NCBI RefSeq assembly: GCF_001625655.1
Contig: NZ_AUYB01000132.1
Location: 62,001-126,000 of the forward strand
Source of the DNA: Pseudoalteromonas luteoviolacea DSM 6061
GTDB taxonomy: Bacteria; Pseudomonadota; Gammaproteobacteria; Enterobacterales; Alteromonadaceae
Reading direction: 5' to 3'
DNA length: 64,000 nt
This document shows positions 36,212-45,643 of this stretch, one piece after another. Position 1 is the first letter of the stretch; each line of letters opens with the position of its first letter. A model generated the notes under the pieces. The model was given only the letters and a program-made list of their open reading frames with translations, ran no database searches and was not told where the DNA came from. Both the position numbers and the translations under genes were made by a program.

Positions 36212-37159
36212 ATGCAAGCAGAAAAAAATTTAGTCGTGGAAACCATAGGGATTCATGATGAATCGTCGAAGGCGTTAATCGGTGAGCTAGAGAAAAAAAA
36301 GCCAAACCCAAGAGTTGGTTATGTCATGGTAACCAATAGTGCTAAGGGTGGAGATGGTAAGATCAAATCACATGATGTCAAAGGTCATAAATTTGCTGTT
36401 CAGCATTCAAAAGTAAGAGCGCCTGCGGTATTTAATACTCAGAAATTTCCTTTTGGTAGATATCGAGATGAAGCACATGATTTGGCAGTGGATAGAGGAA
36501 AAGCATGGTTTGGAGAGGCTTTTGTTGGATACAAAAGCGGTGACAGCGATGGTTTTTGGGACGAAGGAGAAGTCGATAATTGGTTATTAGCACTGGACCC
36601 ATTGGCTGATGGTGAATATGACACTGAAGTTAGAACGAGCGCTTACCGTTTTAAATCCCAAAGTAAAGGAAGCAAAAAGGATAATAATGATAAGTGTTTT
36701 GGAGACTTTAATACGTTTTTAGAGCAAGTCTCTGTTTTTGAGAATGAAGAGCGTAAAGCCTTGCACAGTAATGACCCTCTTTTTATCTACTACCCTGAGC
36801 CGACTACAATGTATACAGGCTATGCGCGTGAATTAATGAAGTGGACTGACGAAGGTCAATCTGAAGGGATGAAAATGATAGCGAAGCTCGCCAATACAAT
36901 GGAAGACAAGAATGAGCAAAAAGAGAAGCTCATTTATGACGAAAATTTAATGACGAGTACAGATTTGGGTAAAAGGGAAGAAAATTTATTTAAGGCCTAT
37001 ACCGAAACCAGTAAAAATACCAAAAGAGATCGAAGTAAGGAAAATGTAAAAAATAAGGTTATAGAAAATATTAGGGAGCATGATGCACAGTCTTCATTCA
37101 AAAAGGGCGGTCCAGAAATGAAAAGTGAATACAAGAAACATGGATATGATGGTGAATAA
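36212..37159 (+). CDS. Unknown protein of the injection-system locus, paralogue B
   Basis: A 315-residue soluble product with GGAGAG upstream. It is paralogous to the preceding protein through the FPF-x-x-(W/Y)R-(D/E)-x-AH block (about residues 77-95) and the YYPEP block (about 193-213). It carries an acidic stretch DSDGFWDEGEVDNWL and a strongly charged C-terminus (KNTKRDRSKENVKNKV...). No signal peptide, membrane helix or known catalytic motif is visible. In the P. luteoviolacea MAC locus genes neighbouring the effectors are reported to be needed for effector function; this could be such a gene, but that is inference. Confidence 0.65.
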   Translation: MQAEKNLVVETIGIHDESSKALIGELEKKKPNPRVGYVMVTNSAKGGDGKIKSHDVKGHKFAVQHSKVRAPAVFNTQKFPFGRYRDEAHDLAVDRGKAWFGEAFVGYKSGDSDGFWDEGEVDNWLLALDPLADGEYDTEVRTSAYRFKSQSKGSKKDNNDKCFGDFNTFLEQVSVFENEERKALHSNDPLFIYYPEPTTMYTGYARELMKWTDEGQSEGMKMIAKLANTMEDKNEQKEKLIYDENLMTSTDLGKREENLFKAYTETSKNTKRDRSKENVKNKVIENIREHDAQSSFKKGGPEMKSEYKKHGYDGE

Positions 37160-37202
37160 AAAATTAACGTAACACTCTAGATATATTTTAAATTTTAAGA
37201 CG

Positions 37203-37237
37203 ATAAACTGTGGTTTTATTTCCACAGTTTATTTTTA
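37203..37237 (+). terminator. Terminator-like hairpin ahead of the nuclease-like gene
   Basis: ATAAACTGTGG (37203-37213) and CCACAGTTTAT (37222-37232) form an 11-base stem with an eight-base loop, followed by five T. It lies inside the locus in the 272-base gap 37160-37431, so either the nuclease gene has its own promoter or transcription must read through. Confidence 0.8.
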
Positions 37238-37431
37238 AATTAATAAGTCATTTATAATTTAATTTTTCATTATTGAGTGTACACACTGGCAAGCATAATT
37301 TTATGCTGTAGAAAAGTTATTTGCTTTGTACATAGTGCGCACAGCAAGTTCATCTGTGTTGAGTCGTATCCCACCCCATATCCGAGTTACAAGTCCGATT
37401 ATATCTAATAATTCAAAGAAGGTAGAGCATT

Positions 37432-38910
37432 ATGATGTCAGAAGCCGATATGTCCGCTCGACAATTACAGCAACAGAGAGACAGAGAGTTCCGCCGAAAT
37501 AGGCATTTACTTGACGAGCAACCTGAGTACCGAAAACGAAAGCGCAGCCCTGTGCATGGTATTGGCGACGCAGATATGCGCTTTGGGTCTGATACCAGTA
37601 TGCAAGAAGAGGATATTGAAACAATATTTCTTGAGGATTTGGAGTATTCAGAAAGTCTTAGCTCTGATAGTTATGACGATTTTGTGCCAATTTTAGACGA
37701 GCATGCTGCCTACATTACTTCAACAGACGAAGTGGAGGAAGCCATTGAAAAGATTGGTAGTAGTAATTTTGATATGTTACTCAATAGCGAGCAAATTAAA
37801 GACGTAGCGCAGCACTATTATCAGATTGTTGGTGCTAGATTGAGTCATATTTATAAACTTATAATACCTGAAAGTCGATTTGTAGATGTCGGTTTTAAAG
37901 AGATAAACAAAGCCGCGATGCAAGAAATGCCTGGAGCAAATTTAATTAGAAATTTTGCATTCCAGTATGGTGAAGAGTCAGTTGAAGCAGCTTTTTCAAT
38001 TAACCCAGCATGGAATATTGCGATTCCAGCTGGTGGTAGTGAAGAAAGGGTACGTGAGGCGGCCGGCGCAGATTCAATCAATGACACAAAAATAAGGTTT
38101 TTCGCTGCCAAAGATTTTAAATATTTGGACTCAAGTGGTGTTACACAAACCATGAGCAATATCGTTGGAGACAAGTTTGAGGCAAGGTTGTCTCGCTTTG
38201 CTCCAAGAGGTGAGTCAGCAGAGGTTAATGCAGATCAAGCCGATTTAATGAAAAAGACCTTGGTACGTAACAATCATGGTAACAATGCTAATGAAAAAGG
38301 ATGGATAAGAGGGCATCTACTAAATGATAATTTAGGCGGTTCAGCCCTTAAATTTAACTTATACCCGATCACCGGTTTTGCGAATAAAGAGCATCATTCT
38401 CGTGTCGAATTACACGTAAAGAACTTAGTAGCAGCGGGTTATATCGTTGAATACAAAGTGACTGTGAACCCCATATCTCCCGCGCCATATCAGCTTGAAA
38501 GTGCACCCGGGTATAAAAGTGGCGCCGCGCCTAAAGCAGATTTTCAGTGCTCGGTTAAAGTGCTTAATGACACAAGTACAGATGCTGTCAGTCAATACCA
38601 TTCGCAGGGCACATTTGATATCACAATTACTTCAGAGTACAAGCAAAAACACACAGCTACAGGTGATGTTGCTAAATTAAAGACTTTTGCAAACAAAGCA
38701 GTTAAGAGCAAAAACAACCAAGTTGACAGCATAGACTATATGCGGCCATGGAAAAATAAAAAAGGATTGACAAAGCCACTTGGAAAATCACACAAGGACG
38801 ATAAACATATACTCAAAGACTATACAGATTGGACAAGTAATCAAAAAAGTAGCAAGTTTTGGACATGGGACCAAGCCCGTATAGACGCACTCAAAGCGGC
38901 ACTAAAATAA
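37432..38910 (+). CDS. DNA/RNA non-specific nuclease-like protein (candidate Pne1-type effector)
   Basis: A 492-residue product (ATG at 37432 or 37435, AAGG nine bases upstream). Residues about 1-130 are charged and acidic. Around residue 293 lies RGHLLNDNLGGSALKFNL, the core of the Endonuclea_NS family: H295 as general base, N298, LGG and N309 as metal-site candidates, followed by a FANKEHHSRVE segment with a Glu. The usual Asp before Arg is Ile here. It has no signal peptide. P. luteoviolacea MACs deliver a nuclease effector, Pne1, encoded next to Mif1; the same pairing is seen here. Delivery and activity are inferred. Confidence 0.75.
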   Translation: MMSEADMSARQLQQQRDREFRRNRHLLDEQPEYRKRKRSPVHGIGDADMRFGSDTSMQEEDIETIFLEDLEYSESLSSDSYDDFVPILDEHAAYITSTDEVEEAIEKIGSSNFDMLLNSEQIKDVAQHYYQIVGARLSHIYKLIIPESRFVDVGFKEINKAAMQEMPGANLIRNFAFQYGEESVEAAFSINPAWNIAIPAGGSEERVREAAGADSINDTKIRFFAAKDFKYLDSSGVTQTMSNIVGDKFEARLSRFAPRGESAEVNADQADLMKKTLVRNNHGNNANEKGWIRGHLLNDNLGGSALKFNLYPITGFANKEHHSRVELHVKNLVAAGYIVEYKVTVNPISPAPYQLESAPGYKSGAAPKADFQCSVKVLNDTSTDAVSQYHSQGTFDITITSEYKQKHTATGDVAKLKTFANKAVKSKNNQVDSIDYMRPWKNKKGLTKPLGKSHKDDKHILKDYTDWTSNQKSSKFWTWDQARIDALKAALK

Positions 38911-39029
38911 GTAAATTTGTACAGTTTTACCCTTTTCGCGCTCATTCGTATGTAAGTATCTTCCTACTGCTCAGTAGTGCCCATTTTACCTTCCAAAATT
39001 CTCGTCTCAACAAAAGGAAACTTTTGAAT

Positions 39030-41864
39030 ATGCAAAAACAACAGCAAGAACAGGAGCTTAATCCTGCTTCAAAAATGTACCCCACTAAAGCGGCGTTGTC
39101 AGTTAGCAAAGCGCTCGATGAAGATTCAGTAAGTGTTGATCTCTTATCATCGGGTGTGGATGTTGCTAAAAGCTATGCTTCGCAGATTGTGTGGGATCAC
39201 TTCCAAGGGGATCAAACTGCGAAATGGATTATAGCAAGTGTATTTAACTACGCCATGACGTCTTTAAAGTCCTTAAACCCTTGGGTAACAGCTATTGCAC
39301 AGGCACTGGTCTATTTAGCAAAAGTGCCAGCTGGTGTAGTGTCTGCTGTACTTTGGGCCATTGGTAAAATGTGGCTGTGGGTTGCCAATAAGTTTTATAA
39401 TGGTGGTTGGATAGCCATGGCCTGGGGAGATATTGATGAAGCTTATATTTATAAATGGCTAAAACAAGGCAAGGATGCTCATTCAGCTCTAAGTGCGCTA
39501 GTAGAAAATTTAGAGTCTTGGGTTAAATATATTCAAGATAAGCTTTCCAGTCGAGTCGCCGGACTGATGGGGATCAGTGCTGACAATGGTTCCCCGGAGG
39601 AACCGGCACCAAATGATAAATCAGAATCTGAATCGTCTCCCAATATCGTTGATAACAAGTTTATTTCTCTCGGTATTAATCAACCTGAACTAATGGAGTG
39701 GGAAGGAGGGGGCAATAAGCCAAAGCGGGCAGGGTTGCATGGCACTGGTGTGGCAAAAGTTAACTTGCTTGGCCAGCAGTTTGGCGGTGATATCGACATC
39801 AAGCTACCTTTCGGCTCTGGCTGGGAGGTATCTATTGAACCCGTCTTTGTTAGTCAACAGGGCGTTGGATTCAGTGGCATTATTAGCGCCCACCAAGTAC
39901 TAGGTGATGAGCTTGTCATTAATGATGAAGGTCTTTCAAGTTTTAAAGCCAGCATTGTTGGGTTGGACATTGCCGATAAGCGAGTTTACTCAGATTTAAT
40001 GTCATTGCACTACAACAAGCAGCAAAAAGAGGTTCATTTTTCGGGGGATGCACATGTTCCCCTTTGGGATAAAAAGAAGCTAGATGGTGATTTTGATCTT
40101 AAACTCGATACAGCTGGTAAATTTAAATCATCACGAGCGAAAATTGCCTCATCTGATACCTTTGAGGTGATCCCAAACTACTTGTCTGTAAGCAACCTTT
40201 CGGGTGAAGTTGAAGTTGCGAAGGATACGGCACCTGAATTTGAGGTTGGCACAGATGTTTCTCTGTATGGACTGCCCGCAGGAGTAAAAGCATCAGTGAC
40301 GCAAGCTAAAGTGATGTACCATGACGAGCAACTCGGTGGTGAAATTGAACAAGCCGACATCGAAATCCCTGTGAGTAAACACACCACAATGACGCTAGCA
40401 ATGAGTAAGGCCAAATTTACCAAAGATAAAATTGAGGCAGAAAATGCCTATATGGATTTGGACCATGACAACTCTAAAATAGCGAACGACAAAGCGATTG
40501 TAGAGTCGAGCTTTTTCTCAGGCAACTTTGATTTTGGAAAAGTCTTCGAGCTGAAACAGCTGAAAGTCCACCAAGGTCTTTCTTCGATAAAATTTGAAGG
40601 AGGCAAGTTTACTTATGAAAAGGATCAAAATAATGGACTGCAGTTACTTAGAGCACGTATTTTAGGACTTGAAGCGTATTACGACCATGAGCAGCGAGAA
40701 GGTGGGATCAAAGGGGAGTGGAAAAAAGGGATAGATTTCCCCGCATTTTCTCTAGATTTTCCGGTAGGTGCAGGCTTTGCGGGTGTGGCTATCGATGTGA
40801 GTGGCGGATTTGAATTTGGTGCCGGTATTGGTGCTTCACTTCGCAACAAAGAAGAAGAAAATACCGATACTGAAATGGTCTTTAATGTCATTGGTGAAGC
40901 ATCCGCCAGTGCGAAAGCAAAAGCACGTATTGAAGCTGGCGCGTTTGTGGGGGTTCCTTATCTTGCCAAGGTGCAAGGTGGGCTGTTTGGAGAGATTCGA
41001 GGAGGTGTTGAAGGGAAAATACTCACCTCTGGGCGTTTGAAATATACTCGCGGTCAAGGTGGAGACAGTTTTGGTCACTTTGGCATTGATAAAGATTGGC
41101 CAATGCAAGGTGACTTCAGCCTAACTGGGTCGTTAGAAGCAGAAGTGGGAGCTTCAATTAAAGCAAAAGTACTTACTTTTGAAAAAGAAATTGCCTCTAT
41201 TTCTATAGGCGATTGGACACTAGGTGAGTATACCCTTGATGGCACGATTAAGAAGAATCCAAATGGCAAGGGTTATCATGTTGAGCGATCTAAAGGCGAA
41301 TTCGCCAACAAAAAGCCAGAGCCAGTAAAAGTAACGAAAGAAAACCTAGGTGTTGATAAGTGGGTAGCGCAGCTTGAAAAAGATGATAGTCACATCGAGT
41401 ACACAGATGAAGAAGCGAAACGAAAGTTGCCGGAGGTTGCAAGGAAGACTGTATACAGTCCATTAAGCCCGCCACAAAAAGACGACATCAGAGAAAGGTA
41501 TACTAATTTGCTTAAGCTGATGCCACACCGCCTTAAATTCGGGAAAATCTATCAAAAACTTAAGGCCGAAAGGGATAATTTACCAAATAGTGGCACATAT
41601 ATTTGGACCTCCAAAGTTTGGAGTGAAGCGGTTCAAAGAAAGAACTTCTGGTTTATTGAACTTAGCTGGAGTAAAGCGAAGGTGGCAGATAAGTTAGATG
41701 AGTATCACAAGGCATCTACTATTTTAGAACGCCGGATTATCTTACAAAAGCTCGAGGAAATAGCCACGGACTATCGTACCAATCGCTCTAAAAACGAGGA
41801 AAACAAAGCTGCTGCACAAGACTTCTTAGATAGTATCGACAAAGAAAGACTTTTCCTCATGTAG
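39030..41864 (+). CDS. Large 944-residue candidate effector (Mif1-like position)
   Basis: The ATG at 39030 is preferred, with AAGGAAA at 39014-39020; a longer reading overlaps the nuclease gene and lacks a ribosome binding site. Residues about 50-130 are strongly hydrophobic and Trp-rich (WVTAIAQALVYLAKVPAGVVSAVLWAIGK). Residues about 210-780 are rich in Gly and short beta-type repeats, including FGAGIGASL and AGAFVGVPYLAKVQGGLFGEIRGG, suggesting a beta-solenoid or lipid-transfer-like surface. The last 150 residues are charged helices. No known catalytic motif was recognised. Its place directly after a nuclease gene inside a MAC-like locus recalls Mif1, the P. luteoviolacea effector that triggers tubeworm metamorphosis. 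Identity needs alignment. Confidence 0.68.
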   Translation: MQKQQQEQELNPASKMYPTKAALSVSKALDEDSVSVDLLSSGVDVAKSYASQIVWDHFQGDQTAKWIIASVFNYAMTSLKSLNPWVTAIAQALVYLAKVPAGVVSAVLWAIGKMWLWVANKFYNGGWIAMAWGDIDEAYIYKWLKQGKDAHSALSALVENLESWVKYIQDKLSSRVAGLMGISADNGSPEEPAPNDKSESESSPNIVDNKFISLGINQPELMEWEGGGNKPKRAGLHGTGVAKVNLLGQQFGGDIDIKLPFGSGWEVSIEPVFVSQQGVGFSGIISAHQVLGDELVINDEGLSSFKASIVGLDIADKRVYSDLMSLHYNKQQKEVHFSGDAHVPLWDKKKLDGDFDLKLDTAGKFKSSRAKIASSDTFEVIPNYLSVSNLSGEVEVAKDTAPEFEVGTDVSLYGLPAGVKASVTQAKVMYHDEQLGGEIEQADIEIPVSKHTTMTLAMSKAKFTKDKIEAENAYMDLDHDNSKIANDKAIVESSFFSGNFDFGKVFELKQLKVHQGLSSIKFEGGKFTYEKDQNNGLQLLRARILGLEAYYDHEQREGGIKGEWKKGIDFPAFSLDFPVGAGFAGVAIDVSGGFEFGAGIGASLRNKEEENTDTEMVFNVIGEASASAKAKARIEAGAFVGVPYLAKVQGGLFGEIRGGVEGKILTSGRLKYTRGQGGDSFGHFGIDKDWPMQGDFSLTGSLEAEVGASIKAKVLTFEKEIASISIGDWTLGEYTLDGTIKKNPNGKGYHVERSKGEFANKKPEPVKVTKENLGVDKWVAQLEKDDSHIEYTDEEAKRKLPEVARKTVYSPLSPPQKDDIRERYTNLLKLMPHRLKFGKIYQKLKAERDNLPNSGTYIWTSKVWSEAVQRKNFWFIELSWSKAKVADKLDEYHKASTILERRIILQKLEEIATDYRTNRSKNEENKAAAQDFLDSIDKERLFLM

Positions 41865-42402
41865 TTCTAATTACCTGTCAAATTCAGTGTATTGCGATTA
41901 AAGCAATGTGTGTAATGAACGTGTAATACCTAACTTAAAGATTTATCGTTAAGGTCAACTCAGGCCAATTGAGCGGTGAAGACCACATCACTTTTTAGGC
42001 CAATTTGGTACAACATGTAAAAGGAACACATAGTATGCTTAATCATTATAGGCTACTTACTTTATGACTCGAAACACACTCTATACTTCTGATATATGAG
42101 TCAAACTAAAAGCAGCCACATGGCTGCTTTTTCTATTCAATCTAGCGCAATAATAAAGGGGCTACTGTACAAGTTTGGGATATTCACTTTCATTAACCGC
42201 TTTTTGATAAAGGACGGCCAATAGTGATTGGGGGGCAAAGTGATAAATGACAGTGCGTTCTTTTATCTGCACATAATGAGCAAACATATAGCTGTATGAC
42301 TTTTGATAATTAATTTTACTTTTAACGACTTATACCGCGTATATTTAAAGAAACATGGTTCCGCTTTGTGTACAATGACGCCGAATATCTACATAGAATG
42401 GA
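41865..42402. other. 538-base gap after the effector genes
   Basis: No supported ORF. It holds a strong terminator at 42108-42132 and an AT-rich stretch that should carry the promoter of the lipoprotein gene. No inverted repeat suggestive of a recombination site was seen. Confidence 0.5.
42108..42132 (+). terminator. Intrinsic terminator after the effector block
   Basis: AAAAGCAGCC and GGCTGCTTTT form a short-loop hairpin followed by TC and further T. It is the likely 3' end of the upstream transcript. Confidence 0.88.
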
Positions 42403-43728
42403 ATGAACATGAACAAATATACAGTGTCTTCAATCATGCTTGCTACTTTGATGCTTGGAGGATGTGGTGGCTCGTCTCATAATACAGCTGATAAAGATGC
42501 TTCTATTCCAGCAGCGTTATCTAAGCCTAAGCTCACTGTTAACGTTAAAAAACGCAATAAATGTGGAGAGCTAGTTGGCTACCCTCTGGCTAATATCGTG
42601 TTTCATGGTGAGGACGGCAGCCCTTTGTTAATCGACTCTCCAAATAATAGCGGCTTCTATAGCAAAGAACTACCTGAAGGCGCTCAATCAGTGTCATTTG
42701 TTGGTCTTGAAGGTCTTGATGAATATACTAAAGTACGGACAATTTTCACTGAGTTAGATATTGCCAATGGCGCAGAACTAAACACAATAGAGTTTAAAGA
42801 TGAAATGGCTTACTGTGATTGCCGTCAAGTTGAAGTAGACTTCAGCCCGCTGGCCATCTCTCACAGTCAATATTATTTGTCTAAAGAAGGAGGAGGTAGC
42901 GTAAGTTATTTTAAAGATTTCCCCTCACTCTGTGGTGACAATACAAAACTCTATTACACGCTCACTAGCCCCGGTTATGATTTCACCACGGTGGCTGCCA
43001 TAGACGTGCCAAAGACGATGTCCAAAGTGGTCGTTGATGGAAATCAGTTTGTCCATGAGGGGGTGCTTGTCGCTACTTCCAGTTTGGAGCATGGAACGCA
43101 AGTATATGTAAACGGTAAAGATAATAACGATAACGAAATCTTTTCCGAGATGGATTTTGTGAGTGACTCAACAAAATTGAATATTTATCCTTCTGTTTCA
43201 GAAACGAATGAACTACGCAATTATGCTGTTTCAAGGAGCACACAGACAGGGCGTTATGAAATGGTATACGCAGGGATCAAGAGGCGAATCAAAAAAGATG
43301 GCAAGATAGGTGAAGTTGTACTGCCAACTGTTCCTGACGAATTAAGCGGCCATTTAAGTGCTGCTAAATTAGCTCTCACACAGCAAATGGAGTTTGATTA
43401 TAGTTTCAAGACGATTGATAGTCGTATTCAATCCGCAAAATGGCAATTCTACTTTGACTCTTCGGAACATAATGTTGAATACACACGCTGGCATGTGTCT
43501 GGCCCTCTAAATGCAACAATCCCTACTTTGACCTATGGCGATGCGTTTAAAGCGACAAACCATGAAGTAACTCGAACGCATTTGCATTTATCCGGTTTTG
43601 AAGGGGCACCAAGAGATTTCTCTGATTACAGGCAATATTTGTACACGCACGCAGATAAAGCGACAGCAGGAGATAATGTTTTCATCCTACTTGTGTCTCG
43701 TATTAACGGAGAAACACTCATTAAATAA
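42403..43728 (+). CDS. Unknown lipoprotein
   Basis: A 441-residue product (ATG at 42403, or two codons later where GGAA gives better spacing). The signal peptide ends in the lipobox LMLGGC, so the mature protein is lipid-anchored at the Cys. Residues about 45-130 form a beta-domain (LTVNVKKRNKCGELVGYPLANIVFHGEDGSPLL) resembling carboxypeptidase-regulatory-like folds. Four further Cys occur in pairs (YCDCRQ). I do not recognise a family. It is followed by a shared bidirectional terminator, so it is its own unit and not obviously part of the particle. Confidence 0.78.
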   Translation: MNMNKYTVSSIMLATLMLGGCGGSSHNTADKDASIPAALSKPKLTVNVKKRNKCGELVGYPLANIVFHGEDGSPLLIDSPNNSGFYSKELPEGAQSVSFVGLEGLDEYTKVRTIFTELDIANGAELNTIEFKDEMAYCDCRQVEVDFSPLAISHSQYYLSKEGGGSVSYFKDFPSLCGDNTKLYYTLTSPGYDFTTVAAIDVPKTMSKVVVDGNQFVHEGVLVATSSLEHGTQVYVNGKDNNDNEIFSEMDFVSDSTKLNIYPSVSETNELRNYAVSRSTQTGRYEMVYAGIKRRIKKDGKIGEVVLPTVPDELSGHLSAAKLALTQQMEFDYSFKTIDSRIQSAKWQFYFDSSEHNVEYTRWHVSGPLNATIPTLTYGDAFKATNHEVTRTHLHLSGFEGAPRDFSDYRQYLYTHADKATAGDNVFILLVSRINGETLIK

Positions 43729-43757
43729 AAAACGGCAGCGAAATAGCTGCCGTTTTT
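43728..43757. terminator. Bidirectional terminator between convergent genes
   Basis: AAAAACGGCAGC and GCTGCCGTTTTT give a perfect 12-base stem with T runs on both strands; it serves the lipoprotein and the minus-strand exported protein. Confidence 0.92.
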
Positions 43758-43774
43758 GGATTCTTACGAGACAG

Positions 43775-44563
43775 TTACTTGATGATAAGTTGATCTTCGT
43801 AAGTGTAGATACCATTAGGGTCAGTTAGATTGAATACTTTTACTGCCATTGTTTTACCAGCAGCATTTTCACACTCGATGATTTGATAAAGCACAGGCTG
43901 AGCTGTGTCATTTGTATATACTTTGTCTTGTGTGAATACATCAGCGTGGAATACGTTTGAAGTGTCTTTACCGTGGAAAAGACCAAGTGAAACACCGCGG
44001 TTTGCTACCGTGTGGCAGTATGACTGAGAGCGATTCTGGTTATCTACATTTAGAGTGCTCTTAACACGGTATGCAGAGTGGTAGCCGAAAGAGTATGGCT
44101 GATTAACAAACTCACCAGCAGGCTCTACAGTAATATCCCAATTTACAATTGGTGCACCAGGTACATTTACTAATACGTGGTACCAAGTATTGTCAGCATC
44201 GTAGCAACCAAGCTTAAGTAGCTTCGAATCTGTTAGGCGCTCTTCAGGGATGCCATTGTTAACACCAATAGTTGCTTGGCCAACGATGTTTTGATCTGGT
44301 TGAACAGCTGCATTAACAATGTGGCTGCCATCAACGTTTGAATATAGGTTACCGTACTCACAACGAGCGCCGTCACGAAGCTCAATATCAGCTGAGAAGT
44401 TATGTGCAAATTCACTAGTGATTACTACACGGCTAACAGGGCCGTCAGCGTATACAGTGTGGCGGTCATAACCATTTGTATCTGCGATATTGATAGGTGC
44501 AGCAACTGCACTTACAGAAGTTATCATTGCAGCAGCAAATGTACCTAATTTAAACATTTTCAT
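43775..44563 (-). CDS. Unknown exported protein
   Basis: A 262-residue product. The ATG at 44563 (minus strand, AAGGAT upstream) gives the signal peptide MKMFKLGTFAAAMITSVSAVAA; a longer reading is rejected. The mature protein is beta-rich with two or three Cys pairs (RCEYGN, LGCYDAD, YCHTV, ECENAAG) likely oxidised in the periplasm or outside. No family recognised. Its own terminator and the divergent 344-base gap mark it as an independent unit. Confidence 0.78.
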   Translation of the reverse strand: MKMFKLGTFAAAMITSVSAVAAPINIADTNGYDRHTVYADGPVSRVVITSEFAHNFSADIELRDGARCEYGNLYSNVDGSHIVNAAVQPDQNIVGQATIGVNNGIPEERLTDSKLLKLGCYDADNTWYHVLVNVPGAPIVNWDITVEPAGEFVNQPYSFGYHSAYRVKSTLNVDNQNRSQSYCHTVANRGVSLGLFHGKDTSNVFHADVFTQDKVYTNDTAQPVLYQIIECENAAGKTMAVKVFNLTDPNGIYTYEDQLIIK

Positions 44564-44907
44564 TTTTAATCCTTTGGATAGTTTTATACCAGTGTCACCA
44601 CTGGGTTTCACTTGTCAGTTTTATCAGTTTTAGTTGGTTATCACTTGGGCCCAAAGTGTTAACGAGGTGCAAAGTAGCAAACAAAAAAGGGACAGGCAAA
44701 TTGACTGGGCAGATTGATTTTTCTGATTTGAAAATATTTATTTCTATATTTATCAGTTGGTTATGATTTCTTTAAGTGTGACATATTTATCAATGAAAAT
44801 TTTCATAAGGAAGCATCAGGGTTTCTACGCAACTCATTTTATGAATATAAGGTTTTATATGCTAGATAGTCGGAGTTCCTGTATTTTTTTGAGTTTTCTT
44901 TCGTTTT
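44564..44907. other. Gap between two minus-strand genes
   Basis: The upstream region of the exported protein, with two TCAGTTTTA repeats at about 44616-44632. A plus-strand ORF here is AT-rich, has no ribosome binding site and is not accepted. No clear promoter read. Confidence 0.4.
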
Positions 44908-45519
44908 TTATTGAATTGTTTTTACAGCGTCCTGTAATTTTTGATTTGACCACTTTTCAGGTTTGGAAGGCGCTTTACCTATTCGTAATGTTGAACCCGT
45001 GCCTGGCTCAGTGATAATCACCTTGCCAAATTGATTTTCTATGGTGATGGGATGTTCACTGTCTAGTAAAATGACCTCTATGCTCTCGTTATCGTAGAGG
45101 TTACCACCCCAAAAATCGGTGCCTCTAATACCAATAGATCCCAGCGGTGTTTTTATTTTAAAGTTTGGTCTAGCAACTTTGGTGATTTCACCGGTTACGA
45201 CTCGAAATGCACCTGCAACAAACTCAAAGCTAGCACTTGGATCTTTTTGTGAATGCCCATGGTTAAATTCAGACACTAAAAACTGGGTATCAGCTCCAAG
45301 TGTGAGAATAGTCCCTTCACTAAATCTAAATTGAGCGCGAGCTAATTTCCCTGTGGCGATAGAGTCATTATTAAAAATCGAGGACTTGCGTTTTAAAGTC
45401 CTGAGCTTCTCACCTTTAGTTGCGACCACGTTATGTTTCGCCAACATCGTTTTAGCCACTTGTTCAGCGCTAATTGAAAAACACATGAAGCAACAATAGA
45501 CCAGCAGAGAAATTTTCAT
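44908..45519 (-). CDS. FecR-domain exported protein
   Basis: A 203-residue product with signal peptide (MKISLLVYCCFMCFSISA). The FecR core is clear: VVATKGEKLRTLKRKSSIFNNDSIATG, AQFRFSEGTILTLGADTQFLV and the strand NFKIKTPLGSIGIRGTDFWGG. Unlike true FecR it has no cytosolic anti-sigma domain, so it is a free periplasmic FecR module of the type often found in surface and secretion contexts. Ligand and partner unknown. It is divergent from the crotonase gene. Confidence 0.85.
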   Translation of the reverse strand: MKISLLVYCCFMCFSISAEQVAKTMLAKHNVVATKGEKLRTLKRKSSIFNNDSIATGKLARAQFRFSEGTILTLGADTQFLVSEFNHGHSQKDPSASFEFVAGAFRVVTGEITKVARPNFKIKTPLGSIGIRGTDFWGGNLYDNESIEVILLDSEHPITIENQFGKVIITEPGTGSTLRIGKAPSKPEKWSNQKLQDAVKTIQ

Positions 45520-45643
45520 AATGAGCCTGTTTTGTTTTGCCTACTCAACTTCCTTAGATAGGTTTTAGCTGTTCAATTAATTAATCGCAAATAAATAGTC
45601 ACAAATGTTTTAAGCCTGCGTCAATGAGCATAGAAAAACGAAA

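Noticed and set aside
38859..39029. N-terminal extension of the 944-residue protein
   Set aside because: It would overlap the nuclease-like gene and lacks a ribosome binding site, while AAGGAAA precedes the ATG at 39030.
44757..45014. Plus-strand 85-codon ORF
   Set aside because: Overlaps the FecR gene end on the other strand, has no ribosome binding site and reads as random hydrophobic sequence.
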